A program made the position numbers and the translations under genes. The notes under the pieces were generated by a model. The model searched no databases and had not been told where the DNA came from. It saw only the letters and a program-made list of their open reading frames with translations. This document shows, piece after piece, positions 51,716 through 60,767 of a stretch of DNA of 64,000 nucleotides. Each line of letters begins with the position of its first letter. Position 1 is the first letter of the stretch. The stretch is from Chryseobacterium angstadtii (GTDB lineage Bacteria; Bacteroidota; Bacteroidia; Flavobacteriales; Weeksellaceae): the NCBI RefSeq assembly GCF_001045465.1, contig NZ_LFND01000002.1, positions 186,001 through 250,000 of the forward strand, written 5' to 3'.

Positions 51716-52825
51716 TTATTTTTTTGCTTTCGGTGAGCATCCTGCCATCGTTGTAATCTTTACAGCTTCTGTAGGAGGAAGACTTTTGTTTCTTTCTACC
51801 AGGCTTTCCACCATATTTCTTGCTGTTTCAGTGTAGATTTCTCCTATTTTAGAGCCTTCCTGAAGCGCAGCTGGTCTTCCAACGTCTCCGGCTTCTCTGA
51901 TGCTCTGGATCAACGGAATCTCTCCCAATACCGGAATCCCCAGATCTTCAGCAAGATACTGAGCTCCCTGCTTTCCAAAAATATAGTACTTGTTATCAGG
52001 AAGTTCTTCCGGCGTAAAATACGCCATATTTTCGATTAATCCAAGAACCGGGATGTTAATACTTTCCATCTGGAACATCGCAATCCCTTTTCTTACGTCT
52101 GCCAATGCCACATGTTGAGGGGTACTTACAATCACAGCACCCGTAACAGGTACTTCCTGAATAATGGATAAATGAATATCACCAGTTCCCGGAGGAAGGT
52201 CTATCAAAAGGAAATCCAATTCACCCCAGGCAGCATCTCTGATCATCTGATTCAAAGCTTTTGATGCCATAGGACCTCTCCATACCACAGCCTGATTGGC
52301 TCCTGAGAAATACCCTATTGAGAGCATTTTCACCCCATAATTCTCTACAGGCTTCATCATGCTTTTTCCGTTCACTTCTACAGAGATTGGTTTTTCACCT
52401 TCGGTATCAAGCATGGTAGGAACGGAAGGACCATAAATATCGGCATCCAGCAATCCTACTTTAAAGCCCATTTTAGCTAAAGTAACCGCCATATTTGCAG
52501 AAACCGTAGATTTTCCTACGCCCCCTTTTCCGGAAGCAATAGCAATAATATTCTGAATTCCCGGGATCTGTTTACCTTTGATCTGACTCTGCTGAATCTC
52601 ACTTGGTTCCGGAGAAACAATTTTAAGTTTTAAGTGAATATCTTCTCCAAATTCACTGGCAAAGGCCTGCTTCATAGCTGCCTCCAGCTTTTTCTTTTCG
52701 TGCATTGCCGGTGAATGGGCAGTCATGTCTATATACACATCGTTACCCATTATTTGAAAATTACTCACCAAATCGTCTACTTCTATCTCTTTAAGGAAAT
52801 CTTGAACCTTTTCTTTCGTCAACAT
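51716..52825 (-). CDS. Mrp/NBP35 family Fe-S carrier ATPase (ApbC-like)
   Basis: A 369-residue protein. An N-terminal MIP18/DUF59 domain (1 to about 80) precedes the ATPase domain. This has the deviant Walker A ASGKGGVGKSTVSANMA, the DADIYGPSVP and LIDLPPGTGD segments and the VSTPQHVALADVRKG signature. In most Mrp proteins the next block holds a CxxC after ENMSYF; here it reads LIENMAYFTPEELPDNKYYI with no Cys, and the only late Cys is near the C-terminus (MAGCSPKAKK). It probably binds and delivers Fe-S clusters using another ligand set. Its TAAATTTG promoter lies just upstream. Confidence 0.92.
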   Translation of the reverse strand: MLTKEKVQDFLKEIEVDDLVSNFQIMGNDVYIDMTAHSPAMHEKKKLEAAMKQAFASEFGEDIHLKLKIVSPEPSEIQQSQIKGKQIPGIQNIIAIASGKGGVGKSTVSANMAVTLAKMGFKVGLLDADIYGPSVPTMLDTEGEKPISVEVNGKSMMKPVENYGVKMLSIGYFSGANQAVVWRGPMASKALNQMIRDAAWGELDFLLIDLPPGTGDIHLSIIQEVPVTGAVIVSTPQHVALADVRKGIAMFQMESINIPVLGLIENMAYFTPEELPDNKYYIFGKQGAQYLAEDLGIPVLGEIPLIQSIREAGDVGRPAALQEGSKIGEIYTETARNMVESLVERNKSLPPTEAVKITTMAGCSPKAKK

Positions 52826-52844
52826 ACTAAATATAAATTGTTCA

Positions 52845-52852
52845 CAAATTTA
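52845..52852 (-). promoter_or_regulatory. Putative promoter of the Mrp gene
   Basis: TAAATTTG on the minus strand, 19 bp before the start codon. Confidence 0.6.
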
Positions 52853-52983
52853 CGGTTTTTTTTGACAATTTAGAATCAATAAAATCTATAACCTCATGTG
52901 ATAAATAAGATGACAAAACAGACTTGCCACATATTTCTTATCTTCACAGGCAGAATAGAATTTCACCATCACAAAATACACGT

Positions 52984-53439
52984 ATGAACCCTACCGCTTA
53001 TCCTTCTAAATATGCTTCTCCCAAAGGTATCTTCACTGTTGGAAATACCCGATTCAAATGGTATGATCTTGCCGAAGACCCTGCCGTTATTTCCTCTCAG
53101 GATATCAATAATGCCAAAATATGCATTGAAAATGCTGACGAAAATTTCCAGAACAAAGATGATCTGGGATTTGTGATTATGCACAGATGCGGCGAAAAAT
53201 ATCTGCTGCTGGTCTGTACATGGAGAAGCGAAAACGAACTCTGGGAAAGTGTGTATTACGATGGTTCCGGAACGTTTGAAGTCTGGGACAGAAATCAGGT
53301 TCATCTTCCCACCTATTGTGTATGGGAAATGGGAATTGTATATCATGAATCCCAATCCTGGAAAAGGTTTCTGGGCACGGACCGAACAGAATCTCACAAG
53401 CAAAATTATTTAAATGACAGGTTCGAAGGAGAAGTTTAA
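52984..53439 (+). CDS. Hypothetical protein of 151 residues
   Basis: A soluble protein with no signal peptide, starting MNPTAYPSKYASPKGIFTVG. It is rich in Trp and Tyr in the middle (LLVCTWRSENELWESVYYDG), and the C-terminal part has YCVWEMGIVYHESQSWKRFL. The frame opens at 52924, but the ATG at 52984 gives a more natural N-terminus. I do not recognise the family. Single gene, divergent from mrp. Confidence 0.75.
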   Translation: MNPTAYPSKYASPKGIFTVGNTRFKWYDLAEDPAVISSQDINNAKICIENADENFQNKDDLGFVIMHRCGEKYLLLVCTWRSENELWESVYYDGSGTFEVWDRNQVHLPTYCVWEMGIVYHESQSWKRFLGTDRTESHKQNYLNDRFEGEV

Positions 53440-53572
53440 ATGATATTAATCAGCTTTTCATTTTTTTGATTGTAAATTTTTCTACCACAAAAGGCACAAA
53501 AGTTTTTTACTACTGTTCTGCCTTTAGGTGTAGATTGAGATTAAATGTATTAAAGCCCACATAAGAAAAAAT

Positions 53573-53908
53573 AAAAAATCCGCAGCTATCTCTTAGAATA
53601 AAATCTCCGTTTCATCAATAGGAACGGGCTTTAGCCCGTTCAACCAATAGATCCCCATTCATCCGGCTTCAGCCAAAACCTAAATTCCCAAATTCAAATT
53701 CCACATCTGTGTCAATCCGTGCAATCTGTGGTAAAAAAAACAAAAAATCCGCTGCCATCTCTTGAATAAAACTTTCGTTTCATCAATAGGAACGGGCTTT
53801 AGCCCGTTCAATCAATAGATCCCCATTCATCCGGCTTCAGCCAAAACCTAAATTCCCAAATTCAAATTCCACATCTGTGTCAATCCGTGCAATCTGTGGT
53901 AAAAAACA
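53573..53908. repeat. Tandem direct repeat, two copies of 168 bp
   Basis: Copy 1 (about 53573-53740) and copy 2 (about 53741-53908) are nearly identical. Each carries the palindrome AACGGGCT-TT-AGCCCGTT (53623-53640 and 53791-53808) and the phrase ATCTGTGTCAATCCGTGCAA. A partial third start follows at 53909. There are no coding frames. The rest of the gap (53440-53572) is AT-rich spacer. Confidence 0.85.
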
Positions 53909-53943
53909 CAACAAACTCCCCATCACTCCCACTTCAGCCAAAA

Positions 53944-56286
53944 TTAATTCGCCCTGTTCTTCTCATCAAACTTAACATTACGATCTGCTCCTTTCACCTT
54001 TTTATTCCCAAATGTATAAGTTACAGACAAAGTAAGCCTTCTCGCATCATAATAATTATTGTAATAATGCGTCCCGGTAGTATAAAAAATCTTGCCTTTG
54101 CTCTTCGCTTCTTTAAAAATATCTGAAACAAACAGATTCATCTGCAGACTTTTCTCCATTAAGTTCAGTTTCAAACCTGTTGCTAAACTTCCCGCATAAT
54201 CCATATACACATTCCCGGAATTGGAAGGTAGTCTGAACCAGTAATTAAGAATAATCTGTACCGTTTTACTTTTGTTAAGTGAAATATTATTCTGAAAGTC
54301 AAAATTATAGCTGCTTCCTTTTCTTGAGGCAGCATCTGTCGCAAACACTTTGGTTTCCATATAAGAAAGATCCGCTGAATAATTAGCTTCCCAGCATGAA
54401 AAGAAAGTATCGTAATAATTGAACGTTACTCCCATACTGTTCTGATTGTAATAATTTTCGAAAGTACTGATTCTGTTCTCTCCTTTCAGATTGGCCAACT
54501 GGCCAAACGCTTCTACCGTTCTCTGGAAATAAGCGGATGTGGATAGTTTTCCTTTATAGATATGAGAAAATTCAAAATTATGATTAACAGAAGGCTTCAG
54601 AAGAGGATTTCCTGTAAAATAGGAATTGATATTAATGTACCATCGGTAAGGATTGATGGCACGAAATCCCGGCCTGTTGATTCTCTTGGAATAATTCAAA
54701 CTGAATGTATGGTTCTCGTTACTTTTATAGCTAACATAGGCTGTGGGGAAAAACTTTCCATAAGAATTTTCCGTTAGCTGCCCCGAGGTCAGAGAATTTC
54801 CGTTCACTGTGGAATACTCATACCGGATTCCTGCTTTGGCAGACCATTTTTCACTGAAACTTTTTTCAAAGCTGAGGTAAGCAGCATAATTCTTTTCATT
54901 GTATTCAAATACATTGCTTTTCAGAGGATCTGTAATGAAGTTTCCGTTATTCAAATTCTGATACGAAATATCTGAATTGTTATCAAAATTCGTAAACTTT
55001 ATTCCTGTTTCCATTTTAGCAAACTGATAAGGCAAAGTAAGATCTGCCTGTCCGGAATAGATTTTATAATCGACTCTGGACGGTGTTTTTACTACAAAGC
55101 TGTCCCCGTCGCTTTCCGTTGTGGTAAAATCAATTAAACTTTCCGGAATATTAGAGAAATAGTTTCCGGTAATACTCAGTTTATGATCCAGTTTTCCAAA
55201 TTTAAGATCATAATAAGCACTTGCCGTCTGCTGCCGGTTTTTAGCTCTGTGTTCCGCATAGGTAGAAAGATTGTTCGTAAAATTTCCATTCTGAAAATAC
55301 CTTGACGTATTTTCGATATCCATATTGGAGTGCCCGAATCCGTAATCATAAATAAAACCTATATTGGATTTTGCTCCTATCTGATAATCAACACTTAAAT
55401 TTGCACCAAGTCCATCCCCGAAATCCCTCCTGTTATCCGAACTTTTAAGACCGTCTGCTCCTTCTATTGTATAATTTTCGTAAGATCTTTTCTGGTAGTC
55501 GTAATGTCGCAGCTTCAGCGAAGATCGCAGTTTTTCATTTTGATAATTGACCGTTGCACTGTTTGAGAAACCTGTATACGTCTGCTGCTGAAGACTTGTA
55601 GTAAGGCTTCCGCTCCAGCCCAGATTCTGGTTTTTCTTTAAAACGATATTAATTAACCCGCTGTTTCCCTGGGCTTCATATTTTGCAGGAGGGGTTGTAA
55701 TCACCTCTATTTTTTCGATATTTTCAGATCTCAAACTTTTAAGATAAGTGACCAGCTCACTTCCGGAAATATTGACTATTCTTTCATTAATCATTACGGC
55801 TACTCCGTTTTTTCCTGCAATGGAGACTCCCGAATTATCATCCACTTTAAGCAGCGGCGTTGCTGCCAATGCTTCTGCACCGTCCATCCCCTGTGAGGCG
55901 ACAGAATTAGACACATTAAAAATAAGACGGTCTGCTTTTCTTTCAATCATCTTTTTCTTAGCGGTGAGCGTGACTCCTTCAATCTGTTTTTCCTTTTTTT
56001 TCTCGATGAAAAAATCCTGTTTTGTATCTCCGTTTACCAGGATATCCGCTGAAGATATTTCTGTCCCGTCCTGGATAAGCTGGATATGATAATGACCATT
56101 CTCAGGAAGTTTCAGGCTGAAATTTCCTTTCTCGTCCGAAATAGCGGTCTGTTTCTTCTGATCTTTAACAGCTATGATCTCAATGTATGAAAGAGAGGTT
56201 CCTGTCTGCATTATTTTTCCTGTAATGCTTTGTGAGAAGGCTATGATAGGTAAAAGCAGCATTAACGGAAGTAGTATTTTCTTCAT
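53944..56286 (-). CDS. Outer-membrane beta-barrel (TonB-receptor-like) family protein
   Basis: A 780-residue protein. The signal peptide (MKKILLPLMLLLPIIAFSQ) is followed by a carboxypeptidase-regulatory-like domain (ITGKIMQTGTSLSYIEIIAV, DEKGNFSLKLPENGHY). A plug region (about 115-230, with PLLKVDDNSGVSIAGKNGVA and IEKIEVITTPPAKYEAQGNS) precedes the long outer-membrane beta-barrel typical of the Bacteroidota OMP_b-brl_3 family. The substrate is unknown; such receptors take up siderophores, peptides or glycans. There is no partner lipoprotein next to it. It diverges from the GH92 gene. Confidence 0.9.
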   Translation of the reverse strand: MKKILLPLMLLLPIIAFSQSITGKIMQTGTSLSYIEIIAVKDQKKQTAISDEKGNFSLKLPENGHYHIQLIQDGTEISSADILVNGDTKQDFFIEKKKEKQIEGVTLTAKKKMIERKADRLIFNVSNSVASQGMDGAEALAATPLLKVDDNSGVSIAGKNGVAVMINERIVNISGSELVTYLKSLRSENIEKIEVITTPPAKYEAQGNSGLINIVLKKNQNLGWSGSLTTSLQQQTYTGFSNSATVNYQNEKLRSSLKLRHYDYQKRSYENYTIEGADGLKSSDNRRDFGDGLGANLSVDYQIGAKSNIGFIYDYGFGHSNMDIENTSRYFQNGNFTNNLSTYAEHRAKNRQQTASAYYDLKFGKLDHKLSITGNYFSNIPESLIDFTTTESDGDSFVVKTPSRVDYKIYSGQADLTLPYQFAKMETGIKFTNFDNNSDISYQNLNNGNFITDPLKSNVFEYNEKNYAAYLSFEKSFSEKWSAKAGIRYEYSTVNGNSLTSGQLTENSYGKFFPTAYVSYKSNENHTFSLNYSKRINRPGFRAINPYRWYININSYFTGNPLLKPSVNHNFEFSHIYKGKLSTSAYFQRTVEAFGQLANLKGENRISTFENYYNQNSMGVTFNYYDTFFSCWEANYSADLSYMETKVFATDAASRKGSSYNFDFQNNISLNKSKTVQIILNYWFRLPSNSGNVYMDYAGSLATGLKLNLMEKSLQMNLFVSDIFKEAKSKGKIFYTTGTHYYNNYYDARRLTLSVTYTFGNKKVKGADRNVKFDEKNRAN

Positions 56287-56386
56287 GTGTTTTTTGTAAT
56301 CGTTTTTAATAAGACAATCCCTGTCTTTCTTTTATTACATGCTGTTCTGTTGATTTTCAATATATTCGTGGGTATAAAATCATCCT

Positions 56387-59209
56387 ATGAAAAAAAGACT
56401 GGCCATTTTCTCACTGTTCATTGCCCAGATCATATATTCCCAGAATTATTCCCAATATGTAAACCCTTTTATTGGAACCGGAGGGCACGGGCATACCTTT
56501 CCCGGAGCTATTGTTCCGTTCGGAATGGTACAGCTTTCACCTGATACGAGGATAGATGGAAGCTGGGACGGCTGCAGCGGCTATCATTATTCAGATTCTG
56601 TGATCTATGGATTTTCTCATACCCATCTGAACGGAACGGGAGTTTCAGATTATGGGGATATTATGCTGATGCCTACTATGGGAAATGCAAGCTTAAACTC
56701 CAAAGACTATTCTTCAAAATTTTCGCATAAAAATGAAAAAGCTTCGGCCGGATTTTATTCTGTTAAACTGGATAAAAATAATATTGATGTACGTCTGACC
56801 ACGACAAAAAGAGTCGGCTATCATGAATATACTTTTAACAAAGCAGGAGATGCCCATATTATTTTAGACTTAAATCACCGGGATAAACTCCTTGAAGGAG
56901 AAGTAAAAATCATTGATGACAAAACCGTTGAGGTTTTCAGAAGAAGTGAAGCCTGGGCAACCAATCAGTATATCTATGCCAGAATTGAATTCTCAAAACC
57001 TATGTTTGAAACAAACGCATATGAAGAACATGCTGTGTTACCAAAAGGTAGTATACAAAAAAACAATTTCTACTATGGAACCCAAGTAAAAATCGCTTTT
57101 TCAAATAAAGTCAAAAAGGGTGAGAAAATTCTTGTAAAAGTTGCTATTTCTCCCACAGGTTATGAAGGAACGGAGAAAAATATGCTGGCAGAGGGAAAAT
57201 CCAATGATTTTGAAACCATAAAAAAACAGGCTGAATCTGACTGGGACAAAGAACTTTCGAAAATTGAAGTGAAATCTGATAATAAAGACCAACTTTCTGT
57301 CTTTTACACCGCTTTGTACCATGTTTTTACCCAACCAAACATCAATATGGATGTGGACGGAGGCTACAGAGGCCGGGACAATAAACTTTATACCGCAAAA
57401 GGCTTTGATTATTATTCCGTTTTTTCACTTTGGGATACCTTCAGAGCAGCTCATCCGCTAATGACCCTGATCGACAGAAAAAGAACGGCAGATTTCATCA
57501 ATACCTTTATCAAACAATATGAACAGGGTGGAAAACTTCCGGTTTGGGAACTGGCTTCCAACGAAACGGAATGCATGATCGGCTATCACGCTGTTTCGGT
57601 GATTGCAGATGCGATGGCGAAGGGAATTAAGGGTTTTGACTATGAAAAAGCATTTGAGGCCTCTAAAAATTCTGCTATGCTGGATATTTTCGGGTTAAAT
57701 GCATACAAACAGAACAATTATATCAGCATTGATGATGAGCATGAAAGTGTTTCAAAAACTGTGGAATATGCTTATGATGACTGGTGTATTGCCCAAATGG
57801 CCAAGATTTTAGAAAAAAAAGAAGATTATCAGTATTTCATGAAGCGTTCTCAAAACTGGAAAAATCTTTACAATCCAAACAATGGCTTTATGCAGCCCCG
57901 AAAGAACGGCAACTGGTATGAGCCTTTCGATCCAAGAGAAGTGAACAATAATTATACGGAAGGAAACTCATGGCATTATTCCTACTCGGTACAGCAGGAT
58001 ATTCCCGGACTGATTGCTGCGCACGGCGGAAAGGAAAAATTTGAACAGTTCATTGATGCTATTTTCGCTGCACCGGATAAAACAACCGGCAGAGAGCAGG
58101 TAGATATCACAGGACTAATGGGACAGTATGCTCAGGGAAATGAGCCGAGCCATCACATTGCTTACCTGTACAATTACGTAGGAAAACCGGAAAAGACAGA
58201 TGCCAAAATCAAATATATTCTTGATCATTTCTATAAAAATACGCCAGACGGACTGATCGGAAATGAGGACTGCGGCCAGATGAGCGCCTGGTATATTCTA
58301 AGTTCAATGGGTGTTTATTCTGTCACTCCGGGACTTCCTGAATGGCAAACGACCACTCCTTATTTCGATGAGGTTAAAATTCATCTGGAAGACGGAACCA
58401 CAAAAATAATTACAAAGAATACAGGAAAAGCAGAACTTCAGAAGCTGGGGTTTGAAAATATTAAGCCTGCAAAAGATTTTAAGTATACACAATTGACAGC
58501 TTCCCCGGTGATTGCCTCTGACAGAATCTTCGATTTTTCTGCAAAAGTAGAAATCACTCCGCTCAATGCAGGTGATAAAGTATATTATATGACCCTGAGT
58601 GACAGCGATGCCAATGTCAGAAAGACTTTTACAGCTTACAAAGGGCCTTTTACAATCAGCAAAACGACTCAGGTTCATGCCTACTCAGAGAGAAATGGTG
58701 AAAAGAGTTCAGTAACGATGGCTCGATTCAACAGAAGGCCTAATTATTGGGACATCGATATCCATTCAAAAGCAACCCAGCAATATACCGCTAATGGAAA
58801 ACTGGCACTCATCGACGGAATCAAGGGGGATATCAACTGGAGAAAAGGAGAATGGCATGGCTATCAGGGGCAGGATTTTGAAGCGGTTATTGATTTTAAA
58901 TCACCTCAGCAGATTACCAGTCTGTCCTCAACTTATCTTCAGGACAGCAGAGCCTGGATCTTACTCCCTAAAAAAGTGGACTATTATGCTTCCATGAACG
59001 GAAAAGATTTTATCCTCCTGAAAAGCATCGACAATACGATTGATGCTAAAGATGAAAAAGTACAGATTCAAAATTTCAGTACGGAGATTCTTCCTACTGA
59101 AGCCCGCTACATCAAGGTAAAAGCCTATTATTACGGAAAGCTTCCAGAATGGCATCAGGGAGCTGGCGGTGAGGCATATATTTTTATTGATGAGATTTCT
59201 GTGAAATAG
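56387..59209 (+). CDS. GH92 family alpha-mannosidase-like glycoside hydrolase, exported
   Basis: A 940-residue protein with a signal peptide (MKKRLAIFSLFIAQIIYSQ). The GH92 N-terminal block is VNPFIGTGGHGHTFPGAIVP with VQLSPDTRIDGSWDGCSGYH and FSHTHLNGTGVSDYGDIM. The catalytic (alpha/alpha)6 part has LPVWELASNETECMIGYHAV and GNEDCGQMSAWYILSSMGVY. After about residue 800 there is an F5/8 type C-like carbohydrate-binding domain (KLALIDGIKGDINWRKGEWH ... ARYIKVKAYYYGK). GH92 enzymes are calcium-dependent exo-alpha-mannosidases acting on host or fungal N-glycans. It is not part of an evident PUL here. Confidence 0.93.
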   Translation: MKKRLAIFSLFIAQIIYSQNYSQYVNPFIGTGGHGHTFPGAIVPFGMVQLSPDTRIDGSWDGCSGYHYSDSVIYGFSHTHLNGTGVSDYGDIMLMPTMGNASLNSKDYSSKFSHKNEKASAGFYSVKLDKNNIDVRLTTTKRVGYHEYTFNKAGDAHIILDLNHRDKLLEGEVKIIDDKTVEVFRRSEAWATNQYIYARIEFSKPMFETNAYEEHAVLPKGSIQKNNFYYGTQVKIAFSNKVKKGEKILVKVAISPTGYEGTEKNMLAEGKSNDFETIKKQAESDWDKELSKIEVKSDNKDQLSVFYTALYHVFTQPNINMDVDGGYRGRDNKLYTAKGFDYYSVFSLWDTFRAAHPLMTLIDRKRTADFINTFIKQYEQGGKLPVWELASNETECMIGYHAVSVIADAMAKGIKGFDYEKAFEASKNSAMLDIFGLNAYKQNNYISIDDEHESVSKTVEYAYDDWCIAQMAKILEKKEDYQYFMKRSQNWKNLYNPNNGFMQPRKNGNWYEPFDPREVNNNYTEGNSWHYSYSVQQDIPGLIAAHGGKEKFEQFIDAIFAAPDKTTGREQVDITGLMGQYAQGNEPSHHIAYLYNYVGKPEKTDAKIKYILDHFYKNTPDGLIGNEDCGQMSAWYILSSMGVYSVTPGLPEWQTTTPYFDEVKIHLEDGTTKIITKNTGKAELQKLGFENIKPAKDFKYTQLTASPVIASDRIFDFSAKVEITPLNAGDKVYYMTLSDSDANVRKTFTAYKGPFTISKTTQVHAYSERNGEKSSVTMARFNRRPNYWDIDIHSKATQQYTANGKLALIDGIKGDINWRKGEWHGYQGQDFEAVIDFKSPQQITSLSSTYLQDSRAWILLPKKVDYYASMNGKDFILLKSIDNTIDAKDEKVQIQNFSTEILPTEARYIKVKAYYYGKLPEWHQGAGGEAYIFIDEISVK

Positions 59210-59379
59210 ATGATATGAAGCTGGAAGTCTGAAGAGGGAAGTTAATGGAGGTCTGAATAATGACTGAACCTCAATTTTATTGACTTTTTGGAGATTCACC
59301 TGATTAAATATTAAAAAAATAACTGCAAAAGCAGATCTACGGACAGGAAGTAACTTCCCTCCTCCCTCTTCCTGACTAA

Positions 59380-59420
59380 AAACAAAGCCCTTCGAAAAAT
59401 TCAAAGGGCTTTGTTTTGTT
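59380..59420. terminator. Bidirectional terminator
   Basis: AACAAAGCCCTT/AAGGGCTTTGTT with an 11-base loop lies between the converging GH92 and 59432 genes. The preceding 59210-59379 stretch contains no gene. Confidence 0.85.
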
Positions 59421-59431
59421 ATGGATGTTTA

Positions 59432-60025
59432 TCAATCTCTATCTAGCTTATACAAATCAAAAATACCGGGGGAAATTTTCAAGTCGGGTCTGAAAAAAGT
59501 AATCCCTTTTATGAAATGCTTTTTTAATAAATTTCCATTAGTAATGATAGATTCTGCTTCTATGAATAATGCTTTTATTACGATTTTATCTGACGCATCA
59601 TCAAATATATAAAAACACAAATCCATATCGGTATCGGTCTGATCAAGATTGATAAAAACGTCATATTTTCCGTCCTCAGGATGTGGCATCAGTTGATTGT
59701 ACTGTATTGATTTTACTAAACCCTGATTAGTGTAATAATGAATTCCCGCTCTGTCAACCGTTGTCCTGATTATTTTCGTGCCTGATTTTTCTTTTAATTT
59801 TACAATCAGAAGCCATATAAATCCCGCAGCAACGAGTATCGCCAACACAACCATTAAAATTTTCAGTTCAATCTGAATATTTGAGGTTATGGTAATCCAT
59901 GCCATCAAAATTGTCATCAGCGGTGTCAATACGGCGAATATTGAAAAAAATATTTTAACGGCTAAAGTCCAGCCTTTAGATATTTTTGAGTCAATAGCCG
60001 GAAATTGATTTTCCTCTGATACCAT
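59432..60025 (-). CDS. Two-helix membrane protein of unknown function
   Basis: A 197-residue protein. Two adjacent membrane helices (AVKIFFSIFAVLTPLMTILM and ILMVVLAILVAAGFIWLLIV) precede a soluble beta-rich C-terminal domain (IIRTTVDRAGIHYYTNQGLV, YDVFINLDQTDTDMDLCFYI). It is the last gene of a leftward operon and starts 13 bp after the dioxygenase gene. No family recognised. Confidence 0.72.
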   Translation of the reverse strand: MVSEENQFPAIDSKISKGWTLAVKIFFSIFAVLTPLMTILMAWITITSNIQIELKILMVVLAILVAAGFIWLLIVKLKEKSGTKIIRTTVDRAGIHYYTNQGLVKSIQYNQLMPHPEDGKYDVFINLDQTDTDMDLCFYIFDDASDKIVIKALFIEAESIITNGNLLKKHFIKGITFFRPDLKISPGIFDLYKLDRD

Positions 60026-60038
60026 TTGATGTAGGATT

Positions 60039-60761
60039 TTAATTCATTCTCTCGGACCATTGCAGTTCCTGTGGCAGTTCCAGATCAGAAAATTCTATAT
60101 GGATAACTCTTCTTCTCCTTCCGTCTGTTGTTCTGTTCGAACCGTGAAGCGTAAGGGGTTTCATAATCATAATTCCACCTTTCTCTACGTTACAGATTTC
60201 TTCTGTTTCCGTATTCCAGTCGATGGTTTCCGGTCTGTAGATTCCTTTGGCATGCGATCCCGGAACTACTTTTAAAGCTCCGTTATTTTCATCGGTATCA
60301 TCCAGATGGATTCTGATGGTACAGATATTTTCAAGGATAGGCAAAGGAGGCTGTACCGCAAACTGATTCTTCTTGGTAGTCCATGGTCCAAAACCCTGCA
60401 TATCCAGTTTTTTGTCTACTGAAATTGTCAAGTCCTGGTGATAGGCAACATACCAGTTTGAGGTTTCCGGCTTATCAAAATAAATACTTTTTACAGCAAC
60501 ATATTTTTCTCCGAAAAGCACTCTGACAATGGTTTTAACAGTATCATTAAATACCAGCTCTTTTACTTCAGGAATTTCTTTTAAGAATTGTCTTACTGCA
60601 AAAAGATCATCGGATTTTCTGAAATTCCCTCCTGACGTATCCGCATTTTGAATGGTCTCCGTAATTTTTTCAATCTCTTCCTCAGAAAAAACGGAAGGAA
60701 TTACGGTAAAACCTTTATCAAAAATATTGGCTTTGTGGATTTCTAAATACTGCTCCGTCAT
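60039..60761 (-). CDS. Phytanoyl-CoA dioxygenase (PhyH) family protein
   Basis: A 240-residue Fe(II)/2-oxoglutarate-dependent oxygenase of the PhyH family. The iron ligands are the His and Asp of VAYHQDLTISVDKK and the distal His of MKPLTLHGSNRTTDGRRRRV, whose following Arg should bind 2-oxoglutarate. ALKVVPGSHAKGIYRP is a typical family block. The substrate is unknown; related enzymes hydroxylate amino acids, ectoine or fatty acyl chains. It is 6 bp after a DAACS transporter gene, so the imported dicarboxylate or amino acid could be its substrate or cosubstrate. Confidence 0.88.
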   Translation of the reverse strand: MTEQYLEIHKANIFDKGFTVIPSVFSEEEIEKITETIQNADTSGGNFRKSDDLFAVRQFLKEIPEVKELVFNDTVKTIVRVLFGEKYVAVKSIYFDKPETSNWYVAYHQDLTISVDKKLDMQGFGPWTTKKNQFAVQPPLPILENICTIRIHLDDTDENNGALKVVPGSHAKGIYRPETIDWNTETEEICNVEKGGIMIMKPLTLHGSNRTTDGRRRRVIHIEFSDLELPQELQWSERMN

Positions 60762-60767
60762 ATTCTA

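Noticed and set aside
53573..53908. Possible CRISPR array because of regular repeats
   Set aside because: Only two units of 168 bp that are similar over their full length, with no short repeats separated by unique spacers and no cas genes.
53944..59209. Glycan uptake locus formed by the outer-membrane barrel and GH92 genes
   Set aside because: The two genes diverge, there is no SusD-like lipoprotein, and the barrel is of the OMP_b-brl_3 type rather than SusC.
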